Assembly (NCBI GenBank): GCA_028282805.1
Contig: JANQHD010000033.1
Span: 1 to 64,000, forward strand
Direction of reading: 5' to 3'
Length of the DNA: 64,000 nt
Source: Phycisphaeraceae bacterium
GTDB lineage: Bacteria; Planctomycetota; Phycisphaerae; Phycisphaerales; Zrk34
The notes below the pieces were generated by a model. That model did no database searches, had not been told where the DNA came from, and saw nothing but the letters and a program-made list of their open reading frames with translations. Each line of letters starts with the position of its first letter. Positions within the stretch are counted from its first letter, which is position 1. Positions 34,866 through 42,833 of the stretch are shown here, piece by piece. The position numbers were made by a program, and so were the translations under genes.

Positions 34866-35467
34866 GGAGCGGTCGTATCCGGGTCGGTGAAGCGCGGCAG
34901 CCTCTCAGTCAGCCGTTCCATCGGCAGGCCCACCACGGTCGTCGGGTCGCCCTCGACTTTAAAACACCAGCGGTCGGCCAGCTCGGCCAGATTATACCCG
35001 CCCGCCTTGCCTCGCCATTCGCCCGAGTCGAGGTAGCGTTCGAGCGTCTCGTCGCCGAAGTTTTCGATGGTGACGCGCGTGCGGTCGGCGAACACCTCGC
35101 AACGCCGGGTGGCGGCGTCGATCAACGCCACGCCCGTCACCACGTCGTGTGGTTGGCCGATCAACGATTGCAGTATTCGCGTCGCGTCGTCGCGGTCATT
35201 CGGCTTGCCCACGGCCCGGTCACCCACCGCGAGCATCGTGTCGCAGCCGATCACCACGCCCGCCCGCACGCCCTCCGCCGCGCTGGCCGCCTTGAGGTAC
35301 GCCAGCGCCTCGACCGCCAGGTGCGCCGGCGTATCGCCCATGTCCACCGCCGAATCGTCGAACGGCGGGGCGATCGGCTCGAACGCAAACCCCGCCTCGC
35401 GCAGCAGCTTCGCGCGCCGCGGCGAGGTGCTCGCCAGGTACAACGGTTTGGCAGTCGCCTCGTACAT
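34862..35467 (-). CDS. maf: Maf nucleoside triphosphate pyrophosphatase
   Basis: The 201-residue protein starts with the Maf signature ASTSPRRAKLL (residues 12-22), followed by GCDTMLAVGD and GGYNLAELAD. Maf proteins hydrolyse dTTP/UTP or modified nucleotides as house-cleaning enzymes and affect division in some species. The subtype (YhdE or YceF) is uncertain. The stop overlaps the lpxK start by four bases, and the start touches the stop of the upstream DUF2062 gene. Confidence 0.9.
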   Translation of the reverse strand: MYEATAKPLYLASTSPRRAKLLREAGFAFEPIAPPFDDSAVDMGDTPAHLAVEALAYLKAASAAEGVRAGVVIGCDTMLAVGDRAVGKPNDRDDATRILQSLIGQPHDVVTGVALIDAATRRCEVFADRTRVTIENFGDETLERYLDSGEWRGKAGGYNLAELADRWCFKVEGDPTTVVGLPMERLTERLPRFTDPDTTAP

Positions 35468-36016
35468 CTACGCCCCGTCCTTGCGCGGCACGGTGAAGCT
35501 GCCGAACCGCTTGAGCCGGTACTGCTTGACCATCGCCGACACCGCCGCGTAGCTGGCCAGCCCGGCCAGTGTCGCCGTGACCATGCTGCCCACCCCCAGC
35601 GGCCCGATGTGGTCGAGCGTGAACTGAAAGTACGTGTCCACCGTCTGCCACCACGAGCCGTCTTGCACCCGCAACATCTTCCAGTCCACCGCCCACGGGT
35701 CGCGGTTCAGCACGGTCGCGCCGACCCAGTACTGCGCCATGTACACCGGCACCACGGTCACCGCGTTGGTGATCCACAAGATCGGGAACCCCACCACGCT
35801 GTTGCCGCGCAGCAGCCAGCAGATCGGAAAAAACAGCACGATCTGAATACCGAACGTCGGCGTGAACGCGATGAACGCCCCGATCGCGCAGCCCAACGCC
35901 AGCCGGTGCGGCGAGTCGTCGGCGTGCAACACCTTGAGCATCACGAACCGGCGGATCGCGATCGATACCCGCTTGATCCGTCGCAGCACCGGGCTTTTTT
36001 TGATCGGCTTGATCAT
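35468..36016 (-). CDS. DUF2062 membrane protein
   Basis: The 182-residue protein carries a basic N-terminus, then two or three membrane segments with the family motif SPHRLALGCAIGAFIAFTPT, PILWITNAVTVVPVY, and a C-terminal helix. DUF2062 proteins are often found next to glycosyltransferases and lipopolysaccharide genes; their job is not known. The start overlaps the upstream GT9 stop by four bases and the stop abuts maf. Confidence 0.9.
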   Translation of the reverse strand: MIKPIKKSPVLRRIKRVSIAIRRFVMLKVLHADDSPHRLALGCAIGAFIAFTPTFGIQIVLFFPICWLLRGNSVVGFPILWITNAVTVVPVYMAQYWVGATVLNRDPWAVDWKMLRVQDGSWWQTVDTYFQFTLDHIGPLGVGSMVTATLAGLASYAAVSAMVKQYRLKRFGSFTVPRKDGA

Positions 36017-37083
36017 GCGTCGCTCGCCCGCCCGTGAACCGTCGTCGGTGGCGGCGCGTCGAGCACGCGGCGGGCCGCTTCGCTTACCTCGTCCAACGTG
36101 ATCCGCGCAATCACTTCCTGCCCCAGGCCCGTTTGCCGGTAGTGCGTCTCGTCGACCCCGGGCGCGGTCACCGTGCCCACATCGTACCGGTAGGGCCCGA
36201 CCTTTGCCGGGTCGGTCGGCCCGAACAGCCCCACGCAGCGCCGGCCCAGCCCGACCGCCAGGTGCAACGCCGCGCTGTCGTTGCTCACCGCCAGCGCCGA
36301 CCGCTCGATCAACGCCATCAGCTGGCCCACGCTCGTTTTACCCACCGCGTCGACCAGCCCCGCGTCGACCAGCGGCCGGGTGAGCTCGACCTCGCCCGGG
36401 GCGCCGACCACCACCGCCCGGCCGAGGTTCATGCCGCCCAGCCGTTCGGCGAGCGCCGCGAACCGCTCGATCGGCCACTGCTTGCTCACCCACTGGGCCG
36501 TGGGCGCAAACACCGCGAAGTCGTCGCCGAGCTGGTGTTCGCCGATGAAGTTTTGCGCCCACGCGCGGTCGGCGTCGGCGGTGTACAGGCGCATGTCGCG
36601 CACGGCCGGCACGCCGTCGGCTTCGAGCAAGCCGAGCATGCGGTCGACCGTGTGCGGCCGATCGCCCACGTCGTGCTTCACGTTGTAACCCAGCCACGCC
36701 AGCTCGCGCGCCCCGCGAAAACCCACCCGGCGCTTGGCCCGGGTCCACCAGGCGAACAACCCGCTGCGCGACAGGCCTTGCAGGTCGTACACCGCGTCGT
36801 ATTTGCGGGCCTTGAGCTGGTTCAACCACGCCAGCGTCTGCCGCGTGGTCGACCAGCTCCGGCCGAACTTCGCGAAGCGCGCCCGGGGGAACGCGACGAC
36901 CTCGCCGAGGTCGGGGTGGTGTCGCACGCAATCGACGAACGTGTCGCGCACCAGCCAATCGACCTGTGCCTCGGGGTGCGCCCGCTTGAGGCTGGCCAGC
37001 GCCGGCACGGTCCGCGCCACGTCGCCCAGCGCGCTGGGGCGCACGATCAGCACGCGTTCGGGTTTGCGACCGGCCTCGGGCAT
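36013..37083 (-). CDS. GT9 heptosyltransferase family protein
   Basis: The 356-residue protein has the GT-B fold of WaaC/WaaF: VLIVRPSALGDVARTVPAL at the N-terminus, FAPTAQWVSKQWPIERFAAL and SNDSAALHLAVGLGRRCVGLFGPTDP in the nucleotide-binding half. It probably transfers heptose, made by the hldE product of the same operon, onto the lipid A core. The exact acceptor is unknown. It is the first gene of the minus-strand operon and is divergent from the PTPS gene 54 bases away. Confidence 0.9.
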   Translation of the reverse strand: MPEAGRKPERVLIVRPSALGDVARTVPALASLKRAHPEAQVDWLVRDTFVDCVRHHPDLGEVVAFPRARFAKFGRSWSTTRQTLAWLNQLKARKYDAVYDLQGLSRSGLFAWWTRAKRRVGFRGARELAWLGYNVKHDVGDRPHTVDRMLGLLEADGVPAVRDMRLYTADADRAWAQNFIGEHQLGDDFAVFAPTAQWVSKQWPIERFAALAERLGGMNLGRAVVVGAPGEVELTRPLVDAGLVDAVGKTSVGQLMALIERSALAVSNDSAALHLAVGLGRRCVGLFGPTDPAKVGPYRYDVGTVTAPGVDETHYRQTGLGQEVIARITLDEVSEAARRVLDAPPPTTVHGRASDA

Positions 37084-37137
37084 GGGTGCATCATACTGAT
37101 CTGCCGGTTGAATGCCCGCCGCGTGTGGGCCTACCAT

Positions 37138-37935
37138 GTGCCCGTGCCGACCGACCTGACCCGAACCGTGCGTTTCTGCCTGGGCCCCGACGGGGCGTTG
37201 GCCGACGATGCGCCGGTCGACAACTCGTACGCCGCCTGGCCGCCGATGCGCGGGCTCGGCCGGTACTACGAGCTCGACATCACCGCGTCGGGCACCGTCG
37301 ACCCGCAGACCGGCTACATGGTCAACATCAAGCGCATCGACACCGCCGCCCGCGAGCACGTGCTGCCGATCGTCGCACGTTTCGCGCAGCGCGGCGATGC
37401 GCCGCTGGGCACGCTGCTGCGCGAGGCGCTGGGCGCGATGCGCGGCCGGCTGGCCCACCCCGTCGTCCGCGTGGCGCTGCGGCTGACGCCGACCTACACG
37501 ATCAGCTACGAGGAGCGAGACATGGCCCACGTGCTCATCCGGCAGACCTTCGACTTCTCCGCCGCCCACCGCCTGCACGTGCCGCAGCTCAGCGACGAAG
37601 AAAACCGCGCCACCTTCGGCAAGTGCAACAACCCCTCGGGCCACGGCCACAACTACCGCCTCACCGTCGAAGCACGCTGCCCGATCGACGACGCCGGCCA
37701 CGTCGCCAACGTCGAACAGCTCGACGCGGTGGTCAACGCCCACGTCGTCGAGCGTTACGACCACAAGCACCTGAACCTCGACACGCCCGAGTTCGCCGAG
37801 CTCAACCCGTCCGTCGAGCACATCGCAAAGGTGTTTTACGAACAGCTGGCCGAGCCGATCGCCGCCCTCGGCCTGTCGCTCGAATCGGTCAGCGTGTGGG
37901 AGACGGACAAAACCGTCGCGACGTACCGCACCTGA
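37138..37935 (+). CDS. tandem 6-pyruvoyl-tetrahydropterin synthase/QueD protein
   Basis: Two T-fold domains lie in one chain. The C-terminal half (about residues 130-265) is canonical: zinc ligands His144 (AAHRL), His169 and His171 (GHGHNY), catalytic Cys163 (GKCNNP), and WETDKT at the end. The N-terminal half (about 5-125) has the same strand pattern (YYELDITASG, YMVNIKRID) but lacks the histidines and the cysteine, so it should be inactive. The product may be 6-carboxytetrahydropterin for queuosine or a pterin. The start is GTG at 37138 or 37144; no ATG is in frame before the first strand. Confidence 0.88.
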   Translation: MPVPTDLTRTVRFCLGPDGALADDAPVDNSYAAWPPMRGLGRYYELDITASGTVDPQTGYMVNIKRIDTAAREHVLPIVARFAQRGDAPLGTLLREALGAMRGRLAHPVVRVALRLTPTYTISYEERDMAHVLIRQTFDFSAAHRLHVPQLSDEENRATFGKCNNPSGHGHNYRLTVEARCPIDDAGHVANVEQLDAVVNAHVVERYDHKHLNLDTPEFAELNPSVEHIAKVFYEQLAEPIAALGLSLESVSVWETDKTVATYRT

Positions 37936-37940
37936 GGGGT

Positions 37941-38011
37941 ATTTGCAATTTTCGATTGCCGATTTCCGATTCAGGGGCCAATCGGCAATCGCAAATCGGA
38001 AATCGGCAATC
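37941..38011. repeat. AATCGGCA-type hairpin between convergent genes
   Basis: Arms of TTTCGATTGCCGATTT and AATCGGCAATCG type words face each other across CAGGGG. The element starts six bases after the PTPS stop, and its last base touches the stop codon of the pseudopilin gene on the other strand. Confidence 0.8.
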
Positions 38012-38767
38012 TCAGTGGTCGAGCCGCTCGAACACTTCGAGGCAATGCCGCACGGTGTCGTAGAAGCCGAGGTCTTCGTACGCCGGGTCGTCGTGGAAGA
38101 ACCACGGGTCGTTGACCCACTGCACGGAGCTGTCGGCGTAGATGGTGTTGAAGCCCCGGCCCTGGTGGTGGGTGCGCGTGTAGTTGGGGAAGTAGTTGAC
38201 GTCGGACGCGATCGCGGTGCCGGGCTCGAGGGCGTCGAACCTCATGTAGCTCAAACCCAGCCGGCGGTTGTAGCTGCTGAACACGTCGTTCCAGAACTTG
38301 AACTCGGCGTCGTCGGGCAGCCGTTTGGGTGGTTGCGGGGGCCAGGGGTTGCGGTCGTTGCCGAGCGTGAACTCGGCGTGGGTCTGCGAAGGGCAGTCGA
38401 AGACGTCGATGTCTTCCACGTCGCCGCGTCGCCAGAGCACGCCGAAGTTTACGTAGTCGCTGGACGCTTCGTTGGGTGGGGCGTTGATGTGGTAGATCGC
38501 CGACGAGAGGTACCACGGCACGGTGAGCTGCTTGTTGGTTTGGAAGGGGGGCTTGGCGTCGAGCTGCCGGGTGAGCTTGGGCAGGCGGGGCTCGTCGTGC
38601 AGGTAGCTGCGCATGGCGATGACGATCTGGTGCTGGTTCGAGGCGCACACCACCCGCCGCGCCGCGTGGCGGGCCTGGCCCAGCGCCGGCAGGAGGATCG
38701 CGATCAACAACGCGACGATCGCGATCGTGACCAGCAGTTCGACCAGTGTGAATGCGCGACGTGTCAC
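38012..38767 (-). CDS. prepilin-type N-terminal cleavage protein
   Basis: The protein starts with a type IV prepilin signal: [19 protein letters not shown], with the +5 Glu and a hydrophobic helix, as in the DUF1559/H-X9-DG pseudopilins expanded in planctomycetes. The rest is a globular domain with several Trp, Tyr and His residues. I chose the GTG at 38767 ([12 protein letters not shown]); a TTG at 38785 would lengthen the leader by six residues. No pilus or type II secretion gene is beside it. The stop abuts a hairpin repeat. Confidence 0.85.
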   Translation of the reverse strand: MTRRAFTLVELLVTIAIVALLIAILLPALGQARHAARRVVCASNQHQIVIAMRSYLHDEPRLPKLTRQLDAKPPFQTNKQLTVPWYLSSAIYHINAPPNEASSDYVNFGVLWRRGDVEDIDVFDCPSQTHAEFTLGNDRNPWPPQPPKRLPDDAEFKFWNDVFSSYNRRLGLSYMRFDALEPGTAIASDVNYFPNYTRTHHQGRGFNTIYADSSVQWVNDPWFFHDDPAYEDLGFYDTVRHCLEVFERLDH

Positions 38768-38788
38768 GAGCGTACCCGTCTGCAAGCG

Positions 38789-39952
38789 TCAGCGTGAGCC
38801 CGTTCGCCCGAACGGTAACATGATAGCCACACCGGCGCCCACGGTCGCGAGCAAAGCGGCGCCGACCGCGTACGGTCGCAAGGTCGCCGCGCCCGCCGGG
38901 TCCCACGCCAACAAACCAAACAAGATGGGCCCGCTGATGAACGCCGAGCCGGCGATCGCCTCCATCCAGCCGACGCTCTGGCTTTGGGTGTGCGGGTCGA
39001 GGTTGGCGTAGTACAGGCCGTGGTAGACGACGACCGCTTCCATGACGCCCACGCCCGCGACGCACGCGAGGGTCAGCCCAAAACTCGGCGCGAAGGGGAT
39101 GGCGAGGAAGCACGCGCCGCCGAGCGCCATGGCGGCGAACATGAAGTAGGGTTTTTTCAGGTGCCAGCGCAGCCGAGCCATGATCATGCTGAAGATCGGC
39201 ACGGGGATCATCAGCACGAACATGCCCAGTCCGGGTTTGAGCCCGGTCCAGCCGTTTTCCTTGCAGAGGTAGGGCCAGAGCGTGATGTACAGGCCGCGGA
39301 TCACCAGGCCCACGACGGCGAAGCACCAGCGGCCGGCCAGGCGGTGGGTGCGGGTCGAGGCGAAGGCGGCGGTGTGCGGCTGGTCGTGTTCGACGGGCGG
39401 GGCGCACATCGCCGCGACGTGGATCGCCACGTGCCCCAAGAGCAGCCCGGCGATGAGCCAGAGCAGGTGCGCGGTGGGGCGTTGCTCGAACCACGCGCCG
39501 AAGAACGGCCCGACCGCCGCGCCCGTGCCCCACGCCACGCAGTAGAACGCCACCGACCACGCCGTCGTGCGGAACGGGCGCACGTGCACCATGTTGATCT
39601 GGAACGGCACGTAGTAATGGCCGACGCACGCGCCGAACACGAACGCCAGGGCGATGAACGCGGGGTAGCTGTTGAGCACGATCGCCGTGCTGCCGACGAG
39701 GGCCGCGGTCACGATCGTGCCGAGCATCAGGCCCGGCGCCCACCTGGGCTTGACCCAGTGACCGGCGAGCAGCGAGCTGAACGCGTAGCCCGCGGCGCTC
39801 GCGGCCGGCACGAGCATCTGCTGCCACGGCGGGTGCTTCATGGCGACGATCCGCACCGCCATCCACGCGAGGATGAGCGTGCCCAGCGTCTCGACGACCA
39901 TGGGGCCGGCGAGCAGTTGACCGAGCTTGCGGATGGAAACGCCACGCCACAT
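38789..39952 (-). CDS. MFS-type transporter
   Basis: The 387-residue protein consists of about 11-12 hydrophobic helices with the pseudo-two-fold layout of the major facilitator superfamily, short loops and a basic loop (RLRWHLKKP) near the middle of the second half. No substrate-specific motif is recognised. I chose the ATG at 39952 because an intergenic repeat begins 27 bases upstream and the in-frame extension to 39988 reads into it. It is followed by the pseudopilin gene. Confidence 0.8.
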   Translation of the reverse strand: MWRGVSIRKLGQLLAGPMVVETLGTLILAWMAVRIVAMKHPPWQQMLVPAASAAGYAFSSLLAGHWVKPRWAPGLMLGTIVTAALVGSTAIVLNSYPAFIALAFVFGACVGHYYVPFQINMVHVRPFRTTAWSVAFYCVAWGTGAAVGPFFGAWFEQRPTAHLLWLIAGLLLGHVAIHVAAMCAPPVEHDQPHTAAFASTRTHRLAGRWCFAVVGLVIRGLYITLWPYLCKENGWTGLKPGLGMFVLMIPVPIFSMIMARLRWHLKKPYFMFAAMALGGACFLAIPFAPSFGLTLACVAGVGVMEAVVVYHGLYYANLDPHTQSQSVGWMEAIAGSAFISGPILFGLLAWDPAGAATLRPYAVGAALLATVGAGVAIMLPFGRTGSR

Positions 39953-39978
39953 GGCGGGTAGCTTAATAGCGCGGGGCC

Positions 39979-40122
39979 GAATGACCAATGTTCAATGCCC
40001 AATGACCAATCAAATCCCAAGGCCCAAATCCCAAACCGACGCGATCATTCGAACTTCAGTCATTGGACATTCATTGGTTATTGGTAATTGGGTCTTGGTC
40101 ATTCCGCCGTCGCAAGACGGCG
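39979..40122. repeat. composite hairpin element (CCAATGACCAAT family), copy 1
   Basis: Slipped words such as AATGACCAATG and TCATTGGACATT form long arms, joined through GGAATG (here in reverse) to a GC hairpin CGCCGTC-GCAA-GACGGCG at 40105-40122. Similar composites are at 43430 and 58505; copies without the GC stem lie at 44521 and 47940. Confidence 0.8.
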
Positions 40123-40133
40123 CGCCGTGCGCA

Positions 40134-40163
40134 TAAAAAAACCGCTCTTGATCAGAGCGGTTT
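40134..40163 (-). terminator. rplU terminator
   Basis: AACCGCTCT pairs with AGAGCGGTT around TGATC, with six Ts on the minus strand, 18 bases after the rplU stop. Confidence 0.9.
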
Positions 40164-40181
40164 GATTCAACTCGCAACTGT

Positions 40182-40493
40182 TCAGGCGGCGATCTTCGTG
40201 ATCCGCACGCGCAAAAACTTCTGGCGGTGGCCCCGCTTGCGGCGGTAGCCCTTGCGGCGCTTCATCTTGATGACGGTGATCTTCTCGCCGCGCACCTCGG
40301 TGAGCACCTCGGCGGACACCTTGGCGCCCGACACGGTGGGGGTGCCGACCTTGGCCTCGTCGCCGCCGACCATCAGCACGTTCTCGAACGTGATGTCGGT
40401 CGCGTCTTCCGGCAGGTCGCGCAGGTCCACACGGATGATGTCGCCCTCACTGACCTTGAACTGGCTGCCGCTATCTTCGATGACTGCGTACAT
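40182..40493 (-). CDS. rplU: 50S ribosomal protein bL21
   Basis: This is a 103-residue component of the large subunit, binding 23S rRNA domain I/VI. The family pattern is clear: MYAVIEDSGSQFKVSEGD at the start and KRRKGYRRKRGHRQKF near the end. Unlike in most bacteria, no rpmA (bL27) follows; a terminator stands right after the stop and a promoter right before the start, so the gene is monocistronic. Confidence 0.97.
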   Translation of the reverse strand: MYAVIEDSGSQFKVSEGDIIRVDLRDLPEDATDITFENVLMVGGDEAKVGTPTVSGAKVSAEVLTEVRGEKITVIKMKRRKGYRRKRGHRQKFLRVRITKIAA

Positions 40494-40524
40494 GGCTTAT
40501 TCCTCGTTTCAAATCGAGCCGCGT

Positions 40525-40553
40525 ACTATAACGAGGCCGCTTGGGGTTGCCAA
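40525..40553 (-). promoter_or_regulatory. rplU promoter
   Basis: TTGGCA and TATAGT lie 17 bases apart on the minus strand, with the -10 about 32 bases before the rplU ATG. Confidence 0.75.
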
Positions 40554-40571
40554 GCGGAGGGGCGGGGGCGG

Positions 40572-40652
40572 AAGGTCAAAAATCAAAGGGCAAAAGCCAA
40601 AACGGCGAGTTACGGGGCCGTTTTGTCATTTGCATTTTGCCCTTTGGGCTTC
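40572..40652. repeat. inverted repeat overlapping the DUF3179 gene end
   Basis: CAAAGGGCAAAAGCC on the left faces GCATTTTGCCCTTTG on the right, with ACGG/CCGT near the centre. The stop codon and the last few codons of the DUF3179 gene lie inside it. Confidence 0.7.
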
Positions 40653-41713
40653 CCCCAAAGCTCGCTTTGGGGATAAAACGCCTGCCAGGCGAACCAGAAC
40701 GTGTGGCTGACCGCCGCGCCTTCGGGGGCGCGGATCACGCGGACGCCGTTTTCGTCGGCCACGACCTCCACCTGCCCGCCGCCCAGTTCGTCGACCACCC
40801 GGCCGCCGGGCGCATCGGCGATGGCCCCGATCAGGTACGCCTTGGTGGTGTCGCCGACCTTCACGCCGATCACCGGGGTCTTGTGGGCCAGCTTCTTGTC
40901 GAGGCCCTCGATCTCGAACATCAGCCGGTCGCTGGCGAAGTAGTTGGCGTAGGGGTCGCCGTCGTAGCGCCGCTCGTAACCCGTGTCGCGGTCCAGCACG
41001 GTCGCCTTGGGGTATTCAGCCTTGAGCTGCGCGAAGGTCAACAGCTCGATCGTGTTGATGTGCTTCGGCGACTTGCCCGCGTTGGGCCCGCTCAGCGCCA
41101 TCAGGCCCATCTGACTCCACAGCGCTTGGTCGGTGCGGTCGTAGAACACGACGTTGGACTTGTGCAGCAGGCCGCTGACGCCGAACTCGTAGACGTTGTC
41201 GCCCAATTTGCGCGAGAGCACCGACGCCGAGTCGCACAGCGGGCAGTAGATCGCCGCGATCGGCTCGCCGCCGAGCTGGTCGTTAACGATCTCGTGCCAG
41301 TTGAGCACGTTCAGCGGGTAGGCGCGCGTCTGTTGGTTGATCGTGACCACGAGTACGCGGTCGTCGTCGGCGAGCCAGTCGATCTTGTCGGGCGCCACGA
41401 GCGAGGGCGGCTTGACGGGGTATTTTGCGTCCTTGCGCCGCGCCGCTTTGGTGGTCAGCGACGGGATGCCGTCCTTCCAAGGCCCGCCGCGCAACAACGT
41501 GTCGCGCTCGACCTGTAGGTTCGCGGTGTTGTACAGGTCGATCAGCTTGCGCTTCGGCTCGGACGGTTGCGTGTCGGCGTGGGCGTACGGCTGACTGGCG
41601 AAGTAGTGGTACGACAGCGTGGTCGCGAGCAGCGCAAGCGCAGCGATCGCGCCCGTCGCGACCGCGATGCGCCGGGTCGTCCACTCGTATGCCTGGTCGG
41701 GTGGTTCGTTCAT
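40610..41713 (-). CDS. DUF3179 domain protein
   Basis: The 367-residue protein has an N-terminal membrane helix (about 15-38) and a DUF3179 domain with LNVLNWHEIVND, IYCPLCDSASVLSR and VSGLLHKSNVVFYDR. The CPLC pair is typical for the family. Its function is unknown; the anchor suggests it faces the periplasm. The last ~12 residues (PKGQNANDKTAP) are encoded by an intergenic inverted repeat, which probably replaced the original stop. Confidence 0.88.
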   Translation of the reverse strand: MNEPPDQAYEWTTRRIAVATGAIAALALLATTLSYHYFASQPYAHADTQPSEPKRKLIDLYNTANLQVERDTLLRGGPWKDGIPSLTTKAARRKDAKYPVKPPSLVAPDKIDWLADDDRVLVVTINQQTRAYPLNVLNWHEIVNDQLGGEPIAAIYCPLCDSASVLSRKLGDNVYEFGVSGLLHKSNVVFYDRTDQALWSQMGLMALSGPNAGKSPKHINTIELLTFAQLKAEYPKATVLDRDTGYERRYDGDPYANYFASDRLMFEIEGLDKKLAHKTPVIGVKVGDTTKAYLIGAIADAPGGRVVDELGGGQVEVVADENGVRVIRAPEGAAVSHTFWFAWQAFYPQSELWGKPKGQNANDKTAP

Positions 41714-41777
41714 GTCGCCTGCCAACGAAGTGCCAGACCGGCCGGCGCTATTCCCAAGTTCCCGGGGCCGCATTTCA

Positions 41778-41806
41778 CGCGCTCCCCTGCGGGTCGCGGC
41801 TAAACG
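41778..41806. repeat. single copy of the GGGTCGCGGCTAAACG repeat
   Basis: It matches the inner arm of the element at 5789-6008. It stands in the 134-base gap between the DUF3179 and UDG genes, which holds no gene. Confidence 0.65.
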
Positions 41807-41847
41807 TGTGGTGCGGGCGATTCCGGACCCCGGACCCCGGATTCGCC

Positions 41848-42687
41848 TCACTTCTCCGGCACCTTCATGCCGAGGCGGCCCATGACTTTCTTGAGGTCTT
41901 CCCACACCCGCCGGCGGTTGTCGGGGGTGTACTGGCGGAGCAGGTAGGCCGGGTGGAAGGTGGGCATCACGTCGATGCCGCGCCACGTGCGCCACTGGCC
42001 GCGGGCGCGGGTGATGGCGATCTTCATGTCGTCCAGCAGGTACTTGGCGGCGGTGGCGCCGAGCGTGACGATCACCTGCGGCTGGATGATGGCGATCTGC
42101 TCCTCGAGGTACGGCGTGCACCGCGCCGCTTCCTCCGGCGTCGGCACCCGGTTGCCGGGCGGGCGGGTCTTGACGATGTTGGCGATGTACACCTGGTCGC
42201 GCGCCAGGCCCATCGCGGCGATCTGCTTGTCCAGCAGCTGCCCGGCCCGGCCGACGAACGGCAGGCCCTGTTTGTCCTCGTCGGCGCCGGGGCCCTCGCC
42301 GATGAACAGCAGGTCGGCGTTGGCGTCGCCCGTGCCGAACACGACCTTGTTCCAGCCGTTCTGCTCCCACGAAGCGTGCAGCCAGTCGGTCATCTTGGCT
42401 TGCAGCTCCGCCAGCGCCGCGACCTTCTCGTCGCGCGTCATGGTGTTGGGTGGCAGGTCGGCGGCGAGGGGCGTGTCGTGGCTCATCACGGGCTCCGGTG
42501 CGGGCTTGGGCGGCGCGGGGGCGGGGCGGGTTTGGTCGACCGGCGCAGGGGCAACCGACGGTGGGGCGGCGGGGGTTTGCACGGCCTCGGCGTCGAGCGG
42601 CACGGCGTCGACGCCCAATAACCGGTCGGTGGCCACCATCTGTCGGGCGCGGCGGGCGGCACGCGGATCCCGGGGGTTCTCGTCCAT
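41848..42687 (-). CDS. family 4-type uracil-DNA glycosylase, cluster cysteines lost
   Basis: UDG family 4 removes uracil from DNA. After a 95-residue Pro/Ala-rich N-terminus, the catalytic domain has [41 protein letters not shown] and [11 protein letters not shown], all diagnostic. Family 4 enzymes normally hold a [4Fe-4S] cluster with four cysteines. Here only one remains (Cys190 in ARCTPYL): the CxxC before the domain is absent and the third site reads KTRPP instead of KCRPP. The fold and active site appear kept, so a cluster-free enzyme is inferred. The ATG at 42687 avoids the upstream extension over the RNA promoter. Confidence 0.85.
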   Translation of the reverse strand: MDENPRDPRAARRARQMVATDRLLGVDAVPLDAEAVQTPAAPPSVAPAPVDQTRPAPAPPKPAPEPVMSHDTPLAADLPPNTMTRDEKVAALAELQAKMTDWLHASWEQNGWNKVVFGTGDANADLLFIGEGPGADEDKQGLPFVGRAGQLLDKQIAAMGLARDQVYIANIVKTRPPGNRVPTPEEAARCTPYLEEQIAIIQPQVIVTLGATAAKYLLDDMKIAITRARGQWRTWRGIDVMPTFHPAYLLRQYTPDNRRRVWEDLKKVMGRLGMKVPEK

Positions 42688-42798
42688 GATCGGCCTCCAT
42701 CCTCTAGCGCAAAACAGCCTCCCACGGCCCGGCCTCCGGGGCAAGCGCGGAACCGGGCAAGGGGTGCGTGAAAAGGAAATAATTTTGTCCATAATCGG

Positions 42799-42827
42799 TT
42801 GACAGCCCCCGGGATCGCCGACATAAT
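42799..42827 (+). promoter_or_regulatory. near-consensus sigma-70 promoter
   Basis: A perfect TTGACA and CATAAT (one mismatch) are spaced by exactly 17 bases. It is the best housekeeping promoter in the window and points into a region without a credible gene. Confidence 0.85.
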
Positions 42828-42833
42828 GAGACA

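Noticed and set aside
37136-37138. ATG at 37136 as start of the PTPS gene
   Set aside because: It is out of frame with the conserved domains. The in-frame GTG at 37138 or 37144 must be used.
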